Assembly: GCA_964466195.1 (NCBI GenBank)
Contig: CAYXMQ010000001.1
Location: 62,001 to 126,000, forward strand
Origin: PFJX01 sp964466195
GTDB taxonomy: Bacteria; Pseudomonadota; Gammaproteobacteria; Burkholderiales; Thiobacillaceae
DNA: 64,000 bases
Direction of reading: 5' to 3'
Part shown: in pieces, positions 1 through 9,300 of the stretch
Layout: each line of letters begins with the position of its first letter
Numbering within the stretch: the first letter of the stretch is position 1
The notes under the pieces: model-generated
What the model was told of the DNA's origin: nothing
Seen by the model: the letters and a program-made list of their open reading frames with translations, nothing else
The model's database searches: none
Translations under genes and position numbers: made by a program

Positions 1-1219
1 CCTATACGAAACTCTATTGGTAAGAGCTGGTTTGCATGCCAAGGAGGACGACGGCCATTGGCGCTTCCTTCCTCCAAACCAAGAGATTGGCGCCTCGTTC
101 AAACCGCTTTGGGAAGCCACGCGGAAACTATTCTCCGACCCCTCGGTGCGCGTAGGAGCCGACGAGATCGGCAGGTTATGGACTGCCCCACCGTTCGGCC
201 TCCGCTCGGGGGTCGCTCCGGTAGTTTTTTTTGCATTCGTGATGGCGTACAAGGGCAACATTGCCCTCTACAAAGACGGAATATTCGTCCCACGAGTTAC
301 GGACGCGGACGTCGACGAATATTTGCAAAACTACGCCCGCTTTTCCTTGCGTTGGGTGACCATCGACGAGCAGAAACTGAAGATTCTCGACGGCATTTCG
401 GAGATCCTTCATTCGGTTGGCGCGAAATCGGTTGCACGGGATCCATTGGAGGCCGCCCGGGGCCTGGTGGCTCTTGCTTACGAATTGCCCGCATGGACAC
501 AGAAAACTGCGACGCTTACTCCGCTGACCCGGTCTATCCGCGACACGCTGATCAAGGCGAGCGATCCCCATAAGGTTCTGTTCGTCGATCTGGTTGCTTT
601 GTTGAGCACGACGGAAGCGGACGAATACGTGGAGGCTTTGCGTGTTCCAATTTCTGAGCTCGCTAGCGCCTACGAGGCGATGCTTCGCCGTGTCGAAGCG
701 ACGATGCTCGAGGCACTAGACGCCGAGACCGAAGATCATGAAGGGTTACGCCGGCGTGCAGAAGCCGTCGCAGGCGTCACTGGAGACTTAAGGCAAGATG
801 CGTTCGCCACGCGCCTTGCCAATCACGATGGAAGTCGCGAAAGCGTCGAAGGACTGTTGAGTCTCGCGGCCAACAAACCGCCGCGAGACTGGTCGGACAG
901 GGACATCAACTCGGCCCTCCTCGAGCTCACGAGGCTGTCTCTGCGGTTAAGGCAGGCCGAGGCATTGGTTTCAGTACGCGGTCGCAAGCCCAACAGCGAG
1001 GCGTTCGCAGTGGTCGTCGGGGCCGGACCGCATACCAAGACGATCTCCCGTCAATTCGAGGTTCCAGAGCGCCACATCGGGACAGTCGAATCCTTGGCCA
1101 AAGAACTGGCAGATGGCCTGCTCTCGAAGGGGCTGAAAACAGAGGTTTTGCTGGCAGCTTTGGGCCATGCGTGCCTGCGCCTTGCAGCGGACGTCGACAA
1201 GCGGGGCTGCGATGGCTGA
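1..1219 (+). CDS. sspC: SspC-like phosphorothioation ATPase, C-terminal part (5' truncated by window edge)
   Basis: The frame is open from base 2, so only the last ~405 residues are present; the TTG at 17 is not a real start. The ATPase (Walker) region is outside the window. The visible part has the 'PPFGLRSG' stretch followed by a hydrophobic helix and 'ALYKDGIFVP', which I associate with the C-terminal half of large defence-island ATPases such as SspC. Its stop overlaps the start of the next gene by 8 nt, so the two are translationally coupled. In Ssp systems SspC works with SspB (nickase) and SspD in inserting sulfur into the DNA backbone. Assignment as SspC rests largely on the SspD-like neighbour; another ATPase family is possible. 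Confidence 0.6.
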   Translation, partial: LYETLLVRAGLHAKEDDGHWRFLPPNQEIGASFKPLWEATRKLFSDPSVRVGADEIGRLWTAPPFGLRSGVAPVVFFAFVMAYKGNIALYKDGIFVPRVTDADVDEYLQNYARFSLRWVTIDEQKLKILDGISEILHSVGAKSVARDPLEAARGLVALAYELPAWTQKTATLTPLTRSIRDTLIKASDPHKVLFVDLVALLSTTEADEYVEALRVPISELASAYEAMLRRVEATMLEALDAETEDHEGLRRRAEAVAGVTGDLRQDAFATRLANHDGSRESVEGLLSLAANKPPRDWSDRDINSALLELTRLSLRLRQAEALVSVRGRKPNSEAFAVVVGAGPHTKTISRQFEVPERHIGTVESLAKELADGLLSKGLKTEVLLAALGHACLRLAADVDKRGCDG

Positions 1220-2051
1220 GCGACACGTTCTCGGAATCTCTGGGGGCAAGGACAGCGCAGCTTTGGCCGTGTTCGTAAGGCAGACTTGGCCCGAACTCAA
1301 CGTCGAGTATTTCTTCACGGACACCGGAAAGGAGTTGCCGGAGGTCTACGAGTTTCTCGGGCGGTTGGAGGGGTTCCTCGGGAAGCCCATCCTCCGACTT
1401 AATCCGCGTAGGGACTTCGACTTTTGGCTACGCGAATACAACCATTACCTCCCCTCCCCACAGACACGTTGGTGCACCCGGCAACTTAAGCTTGCTCCCT
1501 TCGAGCAATGGATCCGGCCCATGCTCGCCGCTGGAGACAAGGTGACTACCTACGTGGCTATTCGCGCCGATGAGGAATACCGCGAGGGATACAGTTCAAA
1601 ACACAAGAACCTCACCGTCCGACTTCCGTTCCGCGAGGCGGGAATCGACTGGCGCGGCGTCATGGACATCCTTGAATCCTCGGACGTGGGGCTACCGAAG
1701 TATTACGACTGGCGCTCCCGCAGTGGTTGCACATTCTGTTTTTTTCAACAGAAGATCGAGTGGGTGAAATTGAGGGAACGCCACCCGGAGGCCTTCGAGG
1801 AGGCGAAGGGATACGAGAAGAGCGCCTTGGAGCACGGCTCCCCATTCACTTGGTCGCACGGCGAATCGCTATCCGAGCTCGAAAGACCCGAGCGCGTCGA
1901 GCAAATCATTCAGGACTTCGAACGTCGAAAGGCACGCGACCTAACCAAGAGGCCGGTCAATCCCTTGCGTCCGGTCGAATCGATCGTTGACATTGATGAT
2001 CTGTATGGCGAAGACGAAGGTGGGGGTGCCTGCGTTGTTTGCCACAAGTGA
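1212..2051 (+). CDS. sspD: SspD/DndC-like PAPS reductase-family ATP pyrophosphatase
   Basis: A 279-aa protein with the ATP-PPi loop SGGKDS at residues 10-15. Cys ~88 lies in a WCTRQ motif typical of PAPS-reductase/DndC enzymes, C173 and C176 in SGCTFC, and a terminal C274-x-x-C277 pair; these could bind an iron-sulfur cluster. In PT systems this enzyme activates the DNA phosphate or carries sulfur. It is far shorter than DndC (about 500 aa), which favours SspD. I chose ATG 1212 because it overlaps the upstream stop (8 nt) and places the P-loop ten residues in; an in-frame upstream ATG at 1167 would lie inside sspC. It was probably followed directly by the HEPN gene before the IS inserted. Confidence 0.7.
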   Translation: MAERHVLGISGGKDSAALAVFVRQTWPELNVEYFFTDTGKELPEVYEFLGRLEGFLGKPILRLNPRRDFDFWLREYNHYLPSPQTRWCTRQLKLAPFEQWIRPMLAAGDKVTTYVAIRADEEYREGYSSKHKNLTVRLPFREAGIDWRGVMDILESSDVGLPKYYDWRSRSGCTFCFFQQKIEWVKLRERHPEAFEEAKGYEKSALEHGSPFTWSHGESLSELERPERVEQIIQDFERRKARDLTKRPVNPLRPVESIVDIDDLYGEDEGGGACVVCHK

Positions 2052-2066
2052 AACTCGCGCGCCTAA

Positions 2067-3402
2067 CAGGCTGGTGAGAAACCCCCTATGAACCCCGGAT
2101 TCCCAAGAGCCAGGAAATTTTTTCGACGTCCTGCCGGCGTCGAATCATGCCTTTCTGGTCTATTGGCGTCCCAATTCCAGCCGATAGCCGCAACCTGGAC
2201 GGTTTTGTCCTTATGCCGGCATCGCCATCCGAGCCGGCATCTTGGGTTTCATCAGGTTCAGCAAGCGCGTCAGGTTGTAGGCCGCAAAGGTCAGCAGCGT
2301 CTGACCTGCCAGTTTCGCCAACCCTTTATGTTTGGTCTTGCGCAGTCCGCCCACGGTCTTGATCCAGCCAAAGGCCTCTTCGATCATCTTGCGGCGTCGG
2401 ATGCTCATGGCGTAGCCCTTTCCCCGCGCGGTTCTTCCATCTACCGCACTGCCAATGCTCTTGCGGGCGATGTGCGCTTTCAGATTCCGTTGTTTGAGCA
2501 GATCGACAAATTCCGCCGTGTCATAACCCTTGTCCGCGCCAATCGTGGCGCCCGGTTTGCGTACGCTGCGTTCGATCATGGCGTGTGCCGCGTCCCATTC
2601 TGCCCGGCCGTTGGCTTGCGTCGTTTCCACATCGACCACCAAGCCATTCCGGTTCTCGGACAGGGCGTGCGCCATGTAGCGCAGCTTGGCTTCAGTGAAT
2701 TCGCCCTTCTTGTAGAGCCGGGATTCCGGATCGGTGCTGCTTTCGTGGGTGGCGTTGCTGCGCTTCTCGCCCTTGAAGTCGACCTCGGGATTACGTCCGG
2801 GCGGGCGGTCGGGCCCGCTGCCATCCTTCTTCACAAAACTCTTGTGACTGGCCCAGGCTTCGATCAGTGTGCCATCTACGCTGAAATGTTCGTCGGAGAC
2901 GAAACCTTGCCATTCGGCCAGGTACAGCACACGGTCAAAGAATTCCCGCGCCATGTCGGTACACAACAGGCGGTCGCGGTTGATGCTGAAGACCGTGCGA
3001 TCCCAGATCGGGTCGTCCATGGACAGTCCGACAAACCAGCGGAACAGCAGGTTGTAGTCGAGTTGCTCCATCAGTTGCCGTTCGCTGCGCACGGTGAACA
3101 GGATTTGCAGCAGCAGGGCGCGGAGCAGTTGTTCTGGGGGAATCGAGGGTCGGCCGGTGTGGGAATAACGGTCGTCGAACAGCTTGCTCATGCTGACCAG
3201 GATGCCGTTCACCAGCACTTGCAGGCGGCGCAGCGGGTGATCCGAGGGAACTCGTTCGTCCAGGCTGATATAGCTGAACATGCCTGTTTGCTGGGTTTCA
3301 AAGCCGCGCATTCGATTCACCAAAAATTAGGTCGCTGTTTCAAACCTCAGTTTGCCCGAATTCCCCCTGCCAGCAAGGGGCGGGGAGTTTCTCACCAGCC
3401 TG
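2067..3402 (-). mobile_element. IS5-like insertion sequence, 1336 bp, with CTAA target duplication
   Basis: The ends are perfect 16-bp inverted repeats beginning CAGGCTGGTGAGAAAC, which then diverge with a shared C-rich stretch. The flanks 2063-2066 and 3403-3406 are both CTAA, a 4-bp target duplication fitting the YTAR preference of the IS5 group. One intact transposase gene fills the element. It looks recent, because ends, duplication and gene are all intact. It sits in the short gap between sspD and the HEPN gene, with its transposase opposed to them. Confidence 0.93.
2211..3311 (-). CDS. IS5-family DDE transposase
   Basis: A 366-aa IS4/IS5-superfamily transposase. Candidate catalytic residues are D146 (in SVDGT), D260 (in GADKGYD) and E311/E312 in a Y/R-rich E signature followed by K. 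The N-terminal 'MRGFETQQTGMFSYISL' and a DUF772-like region are typical of this transposase group. ATG 3311 is preferred over the upstream TTG/GTG codons because family members begin at MRG. No frameshift or stop is seen, so the element may still be active. Confidence 0.92.
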   Translation of the reverse strand: MRGFETQQTGMFSYISLDERVPSDHPLRRLQVLVNGILVSMSKLFDDRYSHTGRPSIPPEQLLRALLLQILFTVRSERQLMEQLDYNLLFRWFVGLSMDDPIWDRTVFSINRDRLLCTDMAREFFDRVLYLAEWQGFVSDEHFSVDGTLIEAWASHKSFVKKDGSGPDRPPGRNPEVDFKGEKRSNATHESSTDPESRLYKKGEFTEAKLRYMAHALSENRNGLVVDVETTQANGRAEWDAAHAMIERSVRKPGATIGADKGYDTAEFVDLLKQRNLKAHIARKSIGSAVDGRTARGKGYAMSIRRRKMIEEAFGWIKTVGGLRKTKHKGLAKLAGQTLLTFAAYNLTRLLNLMKPKMPARMAMPA

Positions 3403-3421
3403 CTAATCGAAGGAAGGTCGG

Positions 3422-4336
3422 ATGCAATCTAAAAGGGAATGCGAAATCTGTTCAAAAGTTCGAAAAGTCTCTGAACAATTGATCGAGTTGGGGTTGGCGG
3501 CGGAATATCTCGGAAACCAATCAACCTATGTCAGTGAGCATGGATCTGCAACAATCTGCACAGAAGCAATTGGTGATTGGATGCGCCTAGCCGCGCAATT
3601 GGAGAAGGTTGAAATAGACGCGTGGAAATTTGATGGCGACGACGCGATCTACTGCGAGACGATCGCAGATCGTTTGGATGATCACTCGAAGCACTATACG
3701 GAACACGCGACCGCGCTTACCCGTTTTATATTTGTCAGCAACGGGCTAGAAGAGACCTATAGGTTTATCGATCACCTGTACGAGGAAGTCGCTGACCGGC
3801 GAGGGTTGGTTAGAGCCAAGCGAAAGAGAACTGCTAGCCTACGCGCAGTAGAGCTAATCGACGATCTCTTCGAAAGAGAAGGTTCATCTGTCCAACCGAG
3901 CGGCTTTAGGCACCTGACTGGGGTTTTCGCCAGCCTTTTCAATGAATATGTTAGCGAGCATGGCAAAGCGCTAACTGGTATTGACCCGGGCTCCGAAGGA
4001 AAGGAATCCTACGCCCTTCATCTCGTTCGAAACCTTCGAAATCATGTTGCCCATGGAACCTTCCCAATCGGGCCACCTAGGGACTACGGAGGTTATGAAG
4101 ACAGCGAGGAACTCAAGCAGCTACTAAATCACGCTTGCAGGACCGCCGCTCTTTATATGCAAGTTATCTTTCGGGGATTTAGTCCGGGTTTTCAGTCCGA
4201 AGACTTTAAGGCAGTCCTTAATGCGCACGGAGAGGAATACGAGAAGTTTGCCGAGAAGTGCAATCTCGCTTATGTCAGAGATCTCCACATGAAAGGCGAT
4301 TTCGCGTTATTTAATGGTGTCTATCAATTCAATTAG
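3422..4336 (+). CDS. HEPN-motif protein of unknown function (putative RNase effector)
   Basis: A 304-aa protein of no family I recognise by name. Residues 203-211 read RNLRNHVAH, giving an R206-x4-H211 HEPN-type motif in a predicted helical protein; many HEPN proteins are RNases of toxin or abortive-infection systems. A GAAGGAAGG ribosome site precedes ATG 3422. The IS ends 19 nt upstream. With the IS and one CTAA copy removed, this start lies only 30 nt after the sspD stop, so it was probably the last gene of the PT-modification operon. It converges with the SIR2 gene (39-nt gap). It is visibly AT-richer than sspD. The HEPN call is from the motif only. Confidence 0.55.
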   Translation: MQSKRECEICSKVRKVSEQLIELGLAAEYLGNQSTYVSEHGSATICTEAIGDWMRLAAQLEKVEIDAWKFDGDDAIYCETIADRLDDHSKHYTEHATALTRFIFVSNGLEETYRFIDHLYEEVADRRGLVRAKRKRTASLRAVELIDDLFEREGSSVQPSGFRHLTGVFASLFNEYVSEHGKALTGIDPGSEGKESYALHLVRNLRNHVAHGTFPIGPPRDYGGYEDSEELKQLLNHACRTAALYMQVIFRGFSPGFQSEDFKAVLNAHGEEYEKFAEKCNLAYVRDLHMKGDFALFNGVYQFN

Positions 4337-4375
4337 CTGCATCAATGACAGCATCTGCGCTATTCTTTTCCTAAC

Positions 4376-5230
4376 TCATGTCACGGATTTAAGCGCGACC
4401 AAGAACTCTGTTAGCTCAGCATAGTTGTTTGCTTTGCTTACAGGGATCAATTGAATGTTGAAATCCTTGAACCACCGTTCCTTCTCTACATCATTTATGT
4501 CTTCTTCCGCCAAAGCGGCAAAATGACTTGGACCGGAACTAGGAGTAAAGGCGTCGGCAATGTAATTGAGCAACAGCATGATCTCTGGGTCGGTCATTGA
4601 TGCGCCAACGAAGACAATCGTGAAAAGAGTGAACATCGAGGAGAGAAGGCTTTGATAGCCTCGTTGCCGAAATAGCAGTTCTCGATAATCTGCATCAGTA
4701 AGAATAATTCCATTCGCCAACTTTGTCGCATCGCCATGAGCCTTCAATATAAACAGATCCCGCTTCCATAGACGGCGCTGAATCTCACCAGTGTCCTTAA
4801 AGGTGCAAACAGGTACATCTGGATGATTCACTCTGTAAGCGCGCTCAATGAGCGTGTCATAGTTCGTGGTCAGAACAAACTGAAGCTTATCTAAGGCTAC
4901 GATTGCTTGATGCAAAGCAGTCGGCGTTGGCTTTGGAGCGATGAATGATGACTCAATGAACTCGTCAAAATAGATTCTTAAATCCTCCTTCAGCCCTGAT
5001 GCCACAGTCAAATACTTCTCTGGCCTCTTGGCAAGCTGCTTGTATTGGTCTGCTTTCTCTGCCGTGATGACTTTGTGCGCCAGCGCCGCATCTGCCATGC
5101 TTTCAAGAAGTTTGCCCCACAGCGGAAGCCCCGCTCCGGCAGAGGCTCCGGCGCCAACAAGGATCGCGCATTTATTATTCAGATACGCTTGCTTGAGCTT
5201 CTCGGGAATGCTGGCTGGATCAAAAGCCAT
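4376..5230 (-). CDS. SIR2-family protein (predicted NAD+-consuming defence effector)
   Basis: A 284-aa single-domain SIR2_2-type protein. NAD-binding signature GAGASAGAGLP occupies residues 26-36, TTNYD is at 121-125 (N123) and the catalytic-type His is H165 in KAHGD; a late VGASMTD segment completes the Rossmann fold. All residues needed for NADase activity in ThsA/DSR-type proteins appear to be present. No sensor domain is fused. It is the last gene of the dptFGH operon, 17 nt after the DUF262 stop, with GGAG before ATG 5230. By analogy with other SIR2 defence proteins it may deplete NAD+ on infection; that role, and control by the neighbouring DUF262 protein, is inference. Confidence 0.75.
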   Translation of the reverse strand: MAFDPASIPEKLKQAYLNNKCAILVGAGASAGAGLPLWGKLLESMADAALAHKVITAEKADQYKQLAKRPEKYLTVASGLKEDLRIYFDEFIESSFIAPKPTPTALHQAIVALDKLQFVLTTNYDTLIERAYRVNHPDVPVCTFKDTGEIQRRLWKRDLFILKAHGDATKLANGIILTDADYRELLFRQRGYQSLLSSMFTLFTIVFVGASMTDPEIMLLLNYIADAFTPSSGPSHFAALAEEDINDVEKERWFKDFNIQLIPVSKANNYAELTEFLVALKSVT

Positions 5231-5247
5231 GATTACCTACTCCTGCC

Positions 5248-6291
5248 TTAGAGGCAAAATGCGCGAATAGCCGCGTTGCGCTTCTTGAGATTTACGTGAG
5301 TGGCGCCTTGCGCCCTAAATGCAACAATGTAGTTATACATCTGCCGGTTGAGCCGATCCCTGTTCGATTGTCCAGTGGCGCTCCGAATTAGGTCTTCTGG
5401 ATGGCTGTTGTATTCGCGTCGCAACCGCTCGAATTCCACAAAGCTATCAGCGAGATCAGAAGCATCTATTGGCACGCCATCAGCCTGCGCCTGCATTATG
5501 AGCCAGCACAAATCCAAGAAAATCCATTTTTGCGTTATCCGGTAATTCAAGCACCGATTAACATCAGCAAGCACGGTCAGCGTTTCGCCGACAATACGAC
5601 CGATATCAAGAACCTGATCCGTGTCGTCAGAACCATACTCGCCAACCATGCGCTTCAAATCTGGCGCCTTAATGTCATGGTTGCCTTTATAGACGACAAT
5701 CGCGACGGCGTGCGCCAGATAGTCCTGACGCTTATACCTGATGTCAGGTATCCGGCTTTCAAGAAAAAATTCATGCGTGGTCGCAATCGAGTCAATCAGA
5801 TGGCGCATCGGACCCAGCATTGCGTTCCTGAGCTCTGCCGGATTCAGCGCCAAGCCCATCTGAAGTCTAGCGAAGAGGTTTGTGATTTCATCATTGGTCG
5901 CGTTTGTGATTTCAGCGACGCTCACCTCAAACGCCTCGAATCGATCGCGCAAGGACTTGTGCAATTCCGCGAAGGTTTTACCCTCGATCTCATAATCGTT
6001 TATGGGAGACAATTCCTCAGGGTAATCGAGGGAAAAATTGCCTGCCCTGAATTCCCAAATTGCTCTTAATCGTTGCTGCCCGTCAACCGCGTCGTGCGCA
6101 TGGGCATTCCCCGCGCCCAAGCATCGCAGATAGACCTTGGGTATATCCATGCCGCGCAGAATGGAATCAATCAGCAAAACTTGTCGGGGAAGCCTCCAAG
6201 CTGGGCCGCGCTGCCAAGTTGGATTTAGATTTATCTTGGCTTTCTCCTTTATCAATTCCTTAATGGTCCAAGTGGTCTGCAAAATCTTCAT
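5248..6291 (-). CDS. DUF262 (ParB/sulfiredoxin-like) protein with DGQQR motif
   Basis: A 347-aa protein with an N-terminal DUF262 domain: QRGPAW near residues 27-32 and DGQQR at 70-74. The same motif forms the NTPase/PT-sensing site of SspE and the N-terminal domain of GmrSD enzymes. Unlike those, there is no C-terminal DUF1524/HNH nuclease; the rest is helical with no catalytic motif I can see. ATG 6291 has an AGGAAGA ribosome site; an upstream in-frame ATG at 6345 would abut the dptH stop. It starts 54 nt after dptH and is followed 17 nt later by the SIR2 gene. It could sense PT DNA or foreign DNA for the SIR2 protein. Confidence 0.75.
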   Translation of the reverse strand: MKILQTTWTIKELIKEKAKINLNPTWQRGPAWRLPRQVLLIDSILRGMDIPKVYLRCLGAGNAHAHDAVDGQQRLRAIWEFRAGNFSLDYPEELSPINDYEIEGKTFAELHKSLRDRFEAFEVSVAEITNATNDEITNLFARLQMGLALNPAELRNAMLGPMRHLIDSIATTHEFFLESRIPDIRYKRQDYLAHAVAIVVYKGNHDIKAPDLKRMVGEYGSDDTDQVLDIGRIVGETLTVLADVNRCLNYRITQKWIFLDLCWLIMQAQADGVPIDASDLADSFVEFERLRREYNSHPEDLIRSATGQSNRDRLNRQMYNYIVAFRAQGATHVNLKKRNAAIRAFCL

Positions 6292-6345
6292 TCGAGTCTT
6301 CCTTTGCGTCGCATTTCTTTTATTCTGGCGTCCAGCTAGCGTCAA

Positions 6346-9300
6346 TCAGCTTTCTGAGCTGAGGTTGTCCGTGAGTATCGCCTCGACAGCCTGTGTTATG
6401 TCATCGTCAGAGAGGAATGGTGCCTGCGCGAATACCAAGCCCTGCTCTCCATTTAGTTTCGCTGCGAGGTGTCCCCTGCCAAGCAGCAGTTCTGCGCCGG
6501 GACGGTCAAGCGCGATTTTCGAGGTCGCCTCGCTCGCCACCTTCAAGATCAGACGGTTCCCCAGGTTCTCCCGCAACTGCATTGGCATCACGTCCTTATC
6601 TGGACGCTGTGCCGCAAAGATTAGGTGGATCCCCGCCGCGCGAGCCTTGACGCCCAATCGCTGCACGGCCGCGCTAACAGCGGACTTGTATTCGTCGTCG
6701 AGCATCCAGTCAGCGAACTCGTCGTGAACGAGGAACACCATCGGAAGGCGGTTTTCCGGGTCCGATTTTGCGTTATAGGTCGGAAGGTCTCTGGCCCGGG
6801 CAGCGGCGAAGAGCCGGTAGCGGTTCTCCATCTCGTCGACGAGCCCTTCGAGGATCTCCCGCGAGCGCTCCTTGTCGGTAACGATCTTCTCCCGCATGTG
6901 CGGCAGGTCTTCCAGGGCCGCGTAGTCGACGCCCATTTTCGGATCGATCAGAACTATCCGCGCGAGATCCTTCGGGTTGGTCGCAGCGATGTCCAGAAGC
7001 ATCGCCTGGATCAAAACCGACTTGCCACTGCCGGTTGCGCCGGCGACTAGCGAATGCGGATCGTGAGAGGAGAGGCCGCCGAACTCAGGCCCGAGGTTCA
7101 GATAGAGCAATGCGCCGTTGATCTCCTGCACGCCAAGCAGAATTGAAGTATTGATACCGGCGGCGTTCCGGTTGAGCGAGCGGCTAGCCCACAAGTCCCA
7201 AAGGGAAACCGATTGCCGCTTCTCGCCGGCCATCGTCACGACAATCTCTCCAGGCTTCGGCTGTACCGTGACAAGGTTGATCGCGTGCGTGGTTAGCAAC
7301 TGCGTGCGCTTGGCTTCGATATCTTCGACACGCAAGCGGTCGGATCCAGCGAGACGCACAAGGCATCCGTTCGGGGTCAGGCGAGTGCCAATGACGGCGG
7401 CTTGCAATCCGTAACTGTTGAGTGCTGTTCGGAGCTTGCGGGTGGTCTCCTCAGCCCAGGCCGCGCGTTCATCCTCCGAGGTAGCCATTGACGCAGTCTT
7501 GGACGCAACCAGGGTGGCGAACACGCTCTCTTCGGGGGTAACGGATACTGAGGCGACAGAAGGTGTCGCTTCAACATGCGTGGACGGAGGCGGTTGTGGA
7601 GCGACAGATTCCGCCTTCGGTAATGATGGCACTTCGAGAACAGCTTCAACTCCACCTAGTTTGACGTCGGTCTGGGCTTCCACTTCGCTCACTCCGGATT
7701 CGAGCATGCCAACCAACGCGCCCCAAACGACACGTGTTGCTGGAAACCTCGGTGAAGACGCTGCCCAGGGTTTCGTTGGCCCTAGGGACTCCCGAACGGG
7801 AACGGACGATTTGTCATTTGCATAGGCTTCAGCGAGACGGCGCACTTCTGGCCGCTCAAAGACTTCCTGCCAGGCCTCGAATCCGTCGGTGTCGTCGACC
7901 AGATTCCTCTCGGAATCTCCGGGAGTACCGGCGGGGTCAGAGGAATGAACGAAAACGTGCGAATAGCCACGTAGCGAAATACGTGCCTCACCATCGCGGA
8001 TACTAGCCCGTGCTCGTTCGAGGAGACCGGAGCTTCCCGGAGGAAGCTCGGCGTCAATCAAGAGATCGGCGAGACGTGCGAGCCAGACGTCCCGGTCTAG
8101 GCGGCCCGGATCGCCGAAGAGTGCTGCGCGGAAAGTTGAGAGGGTGGCGAGCATCTGCGCCTTTGACGATCGCTTGGCTTCTGCGGCGCCTCCTGAAGAG
8201 ACGTATTTGGACTCGACGACTGCTACGTGGAGAATCGGCCCCTCCTCTCCATCCTCGACGCACAGGCCAAGAATGTCGGCAATCCGACTTTCCTTCTGCG
8301 CGAGCCAGTCAGCGTAGTCATCGAGCAAGAAAAATACGCTGAACGCTTGACGCTTGCCGCCGCCTGCGAGCCCCCTGAACTCCTCAGCGAGAATCCGCCG
8401 ACTTAGCACCAAGCCAACCATTTCTCCGGCAGAGACGCCTCTCTTCGCCGCGCGTAAAACGATGTCTCCAGAAACCGAGAGGGCATCTTTCTTCATCCTG
8501 TCGGCCAATGCCGCAATCCGGTCAAGTTCGAGAGGCAGCCCAAGTTCACCAAGGCGCTTTCGGACAAGTACGCCCAGCAGCCGTAGTTCGGATGTGGAGC
8601 TCACGATCGTGTTACGACCATTAGTCGTGGAACGCCGGTAGCGGACGACGGTGACGCCGTTGGCCTGCAACTGACGCTTGTCGAGCAATTCGTCGTAGGT
8701 CGCAACCCATTCAGCAAGCGCATGCGCGTCGTCTAGCGTCGCCTTGAGCTCCTCGTTTTGCAGCGAGATGCGGCGAGCGGGAAGGAAGTGGTCCTCTGGA
8801 TTCGCATCGGCCTGACGCACGACGGAGGCGACGGCAGACACGTAGGCCCAACCTGAGGCTGTTTGCCTGGGGCAGGTCAGGAAAGTCGTCGACTTGAGCT
8901 CGTTTTCTCCGGAAACACTGCGGTAGGACCAGCGTGAGGGCGCGTGTTCAAGAGCATGCCGGTCGTTTGTCCAATCTACAGGAATCCACTCGACCGAGGC
9001 CGTCCTTGAAACGACATCGTGTAGGAACGCAACATCAAAGGGTCGGAAGCCGCTGCCAGAGCGAGACGGGGTAGCCGATGGGGGGGCAACGGAGATGCGC
9101 AGACGGGACATGAAATTCTGCGATGTCTCGCTTACCACCGGCATGTCGGGGTCGTCTCCCGTCTTGGTGACCAACTCCGAGTAGACTCTCCGCAGCTTCG
9201 CAGGGTCGCGGTGGCGAACCGTGACGTTGCATTGGAAGTCGGTGACGGCCTGCATGTCGGAGAGCTCGCGGACAACGGCCAGCGGCAGTTGTGCGGCGTC

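Noticed and set aside
1167..1211. Upstream ATG for the SspD-like gene
   Set aside because: It would overlap sspC by over 50 nt and add residues before a P-loop that already sits at the usual distance from ATG 1212.
2088..3482. 464-codon open frame on + through the insertion sequence
   Set aside because: Antisense to the intact DDE transposase; it runs through the IS end into the HEPN gene start and shows no known domain.
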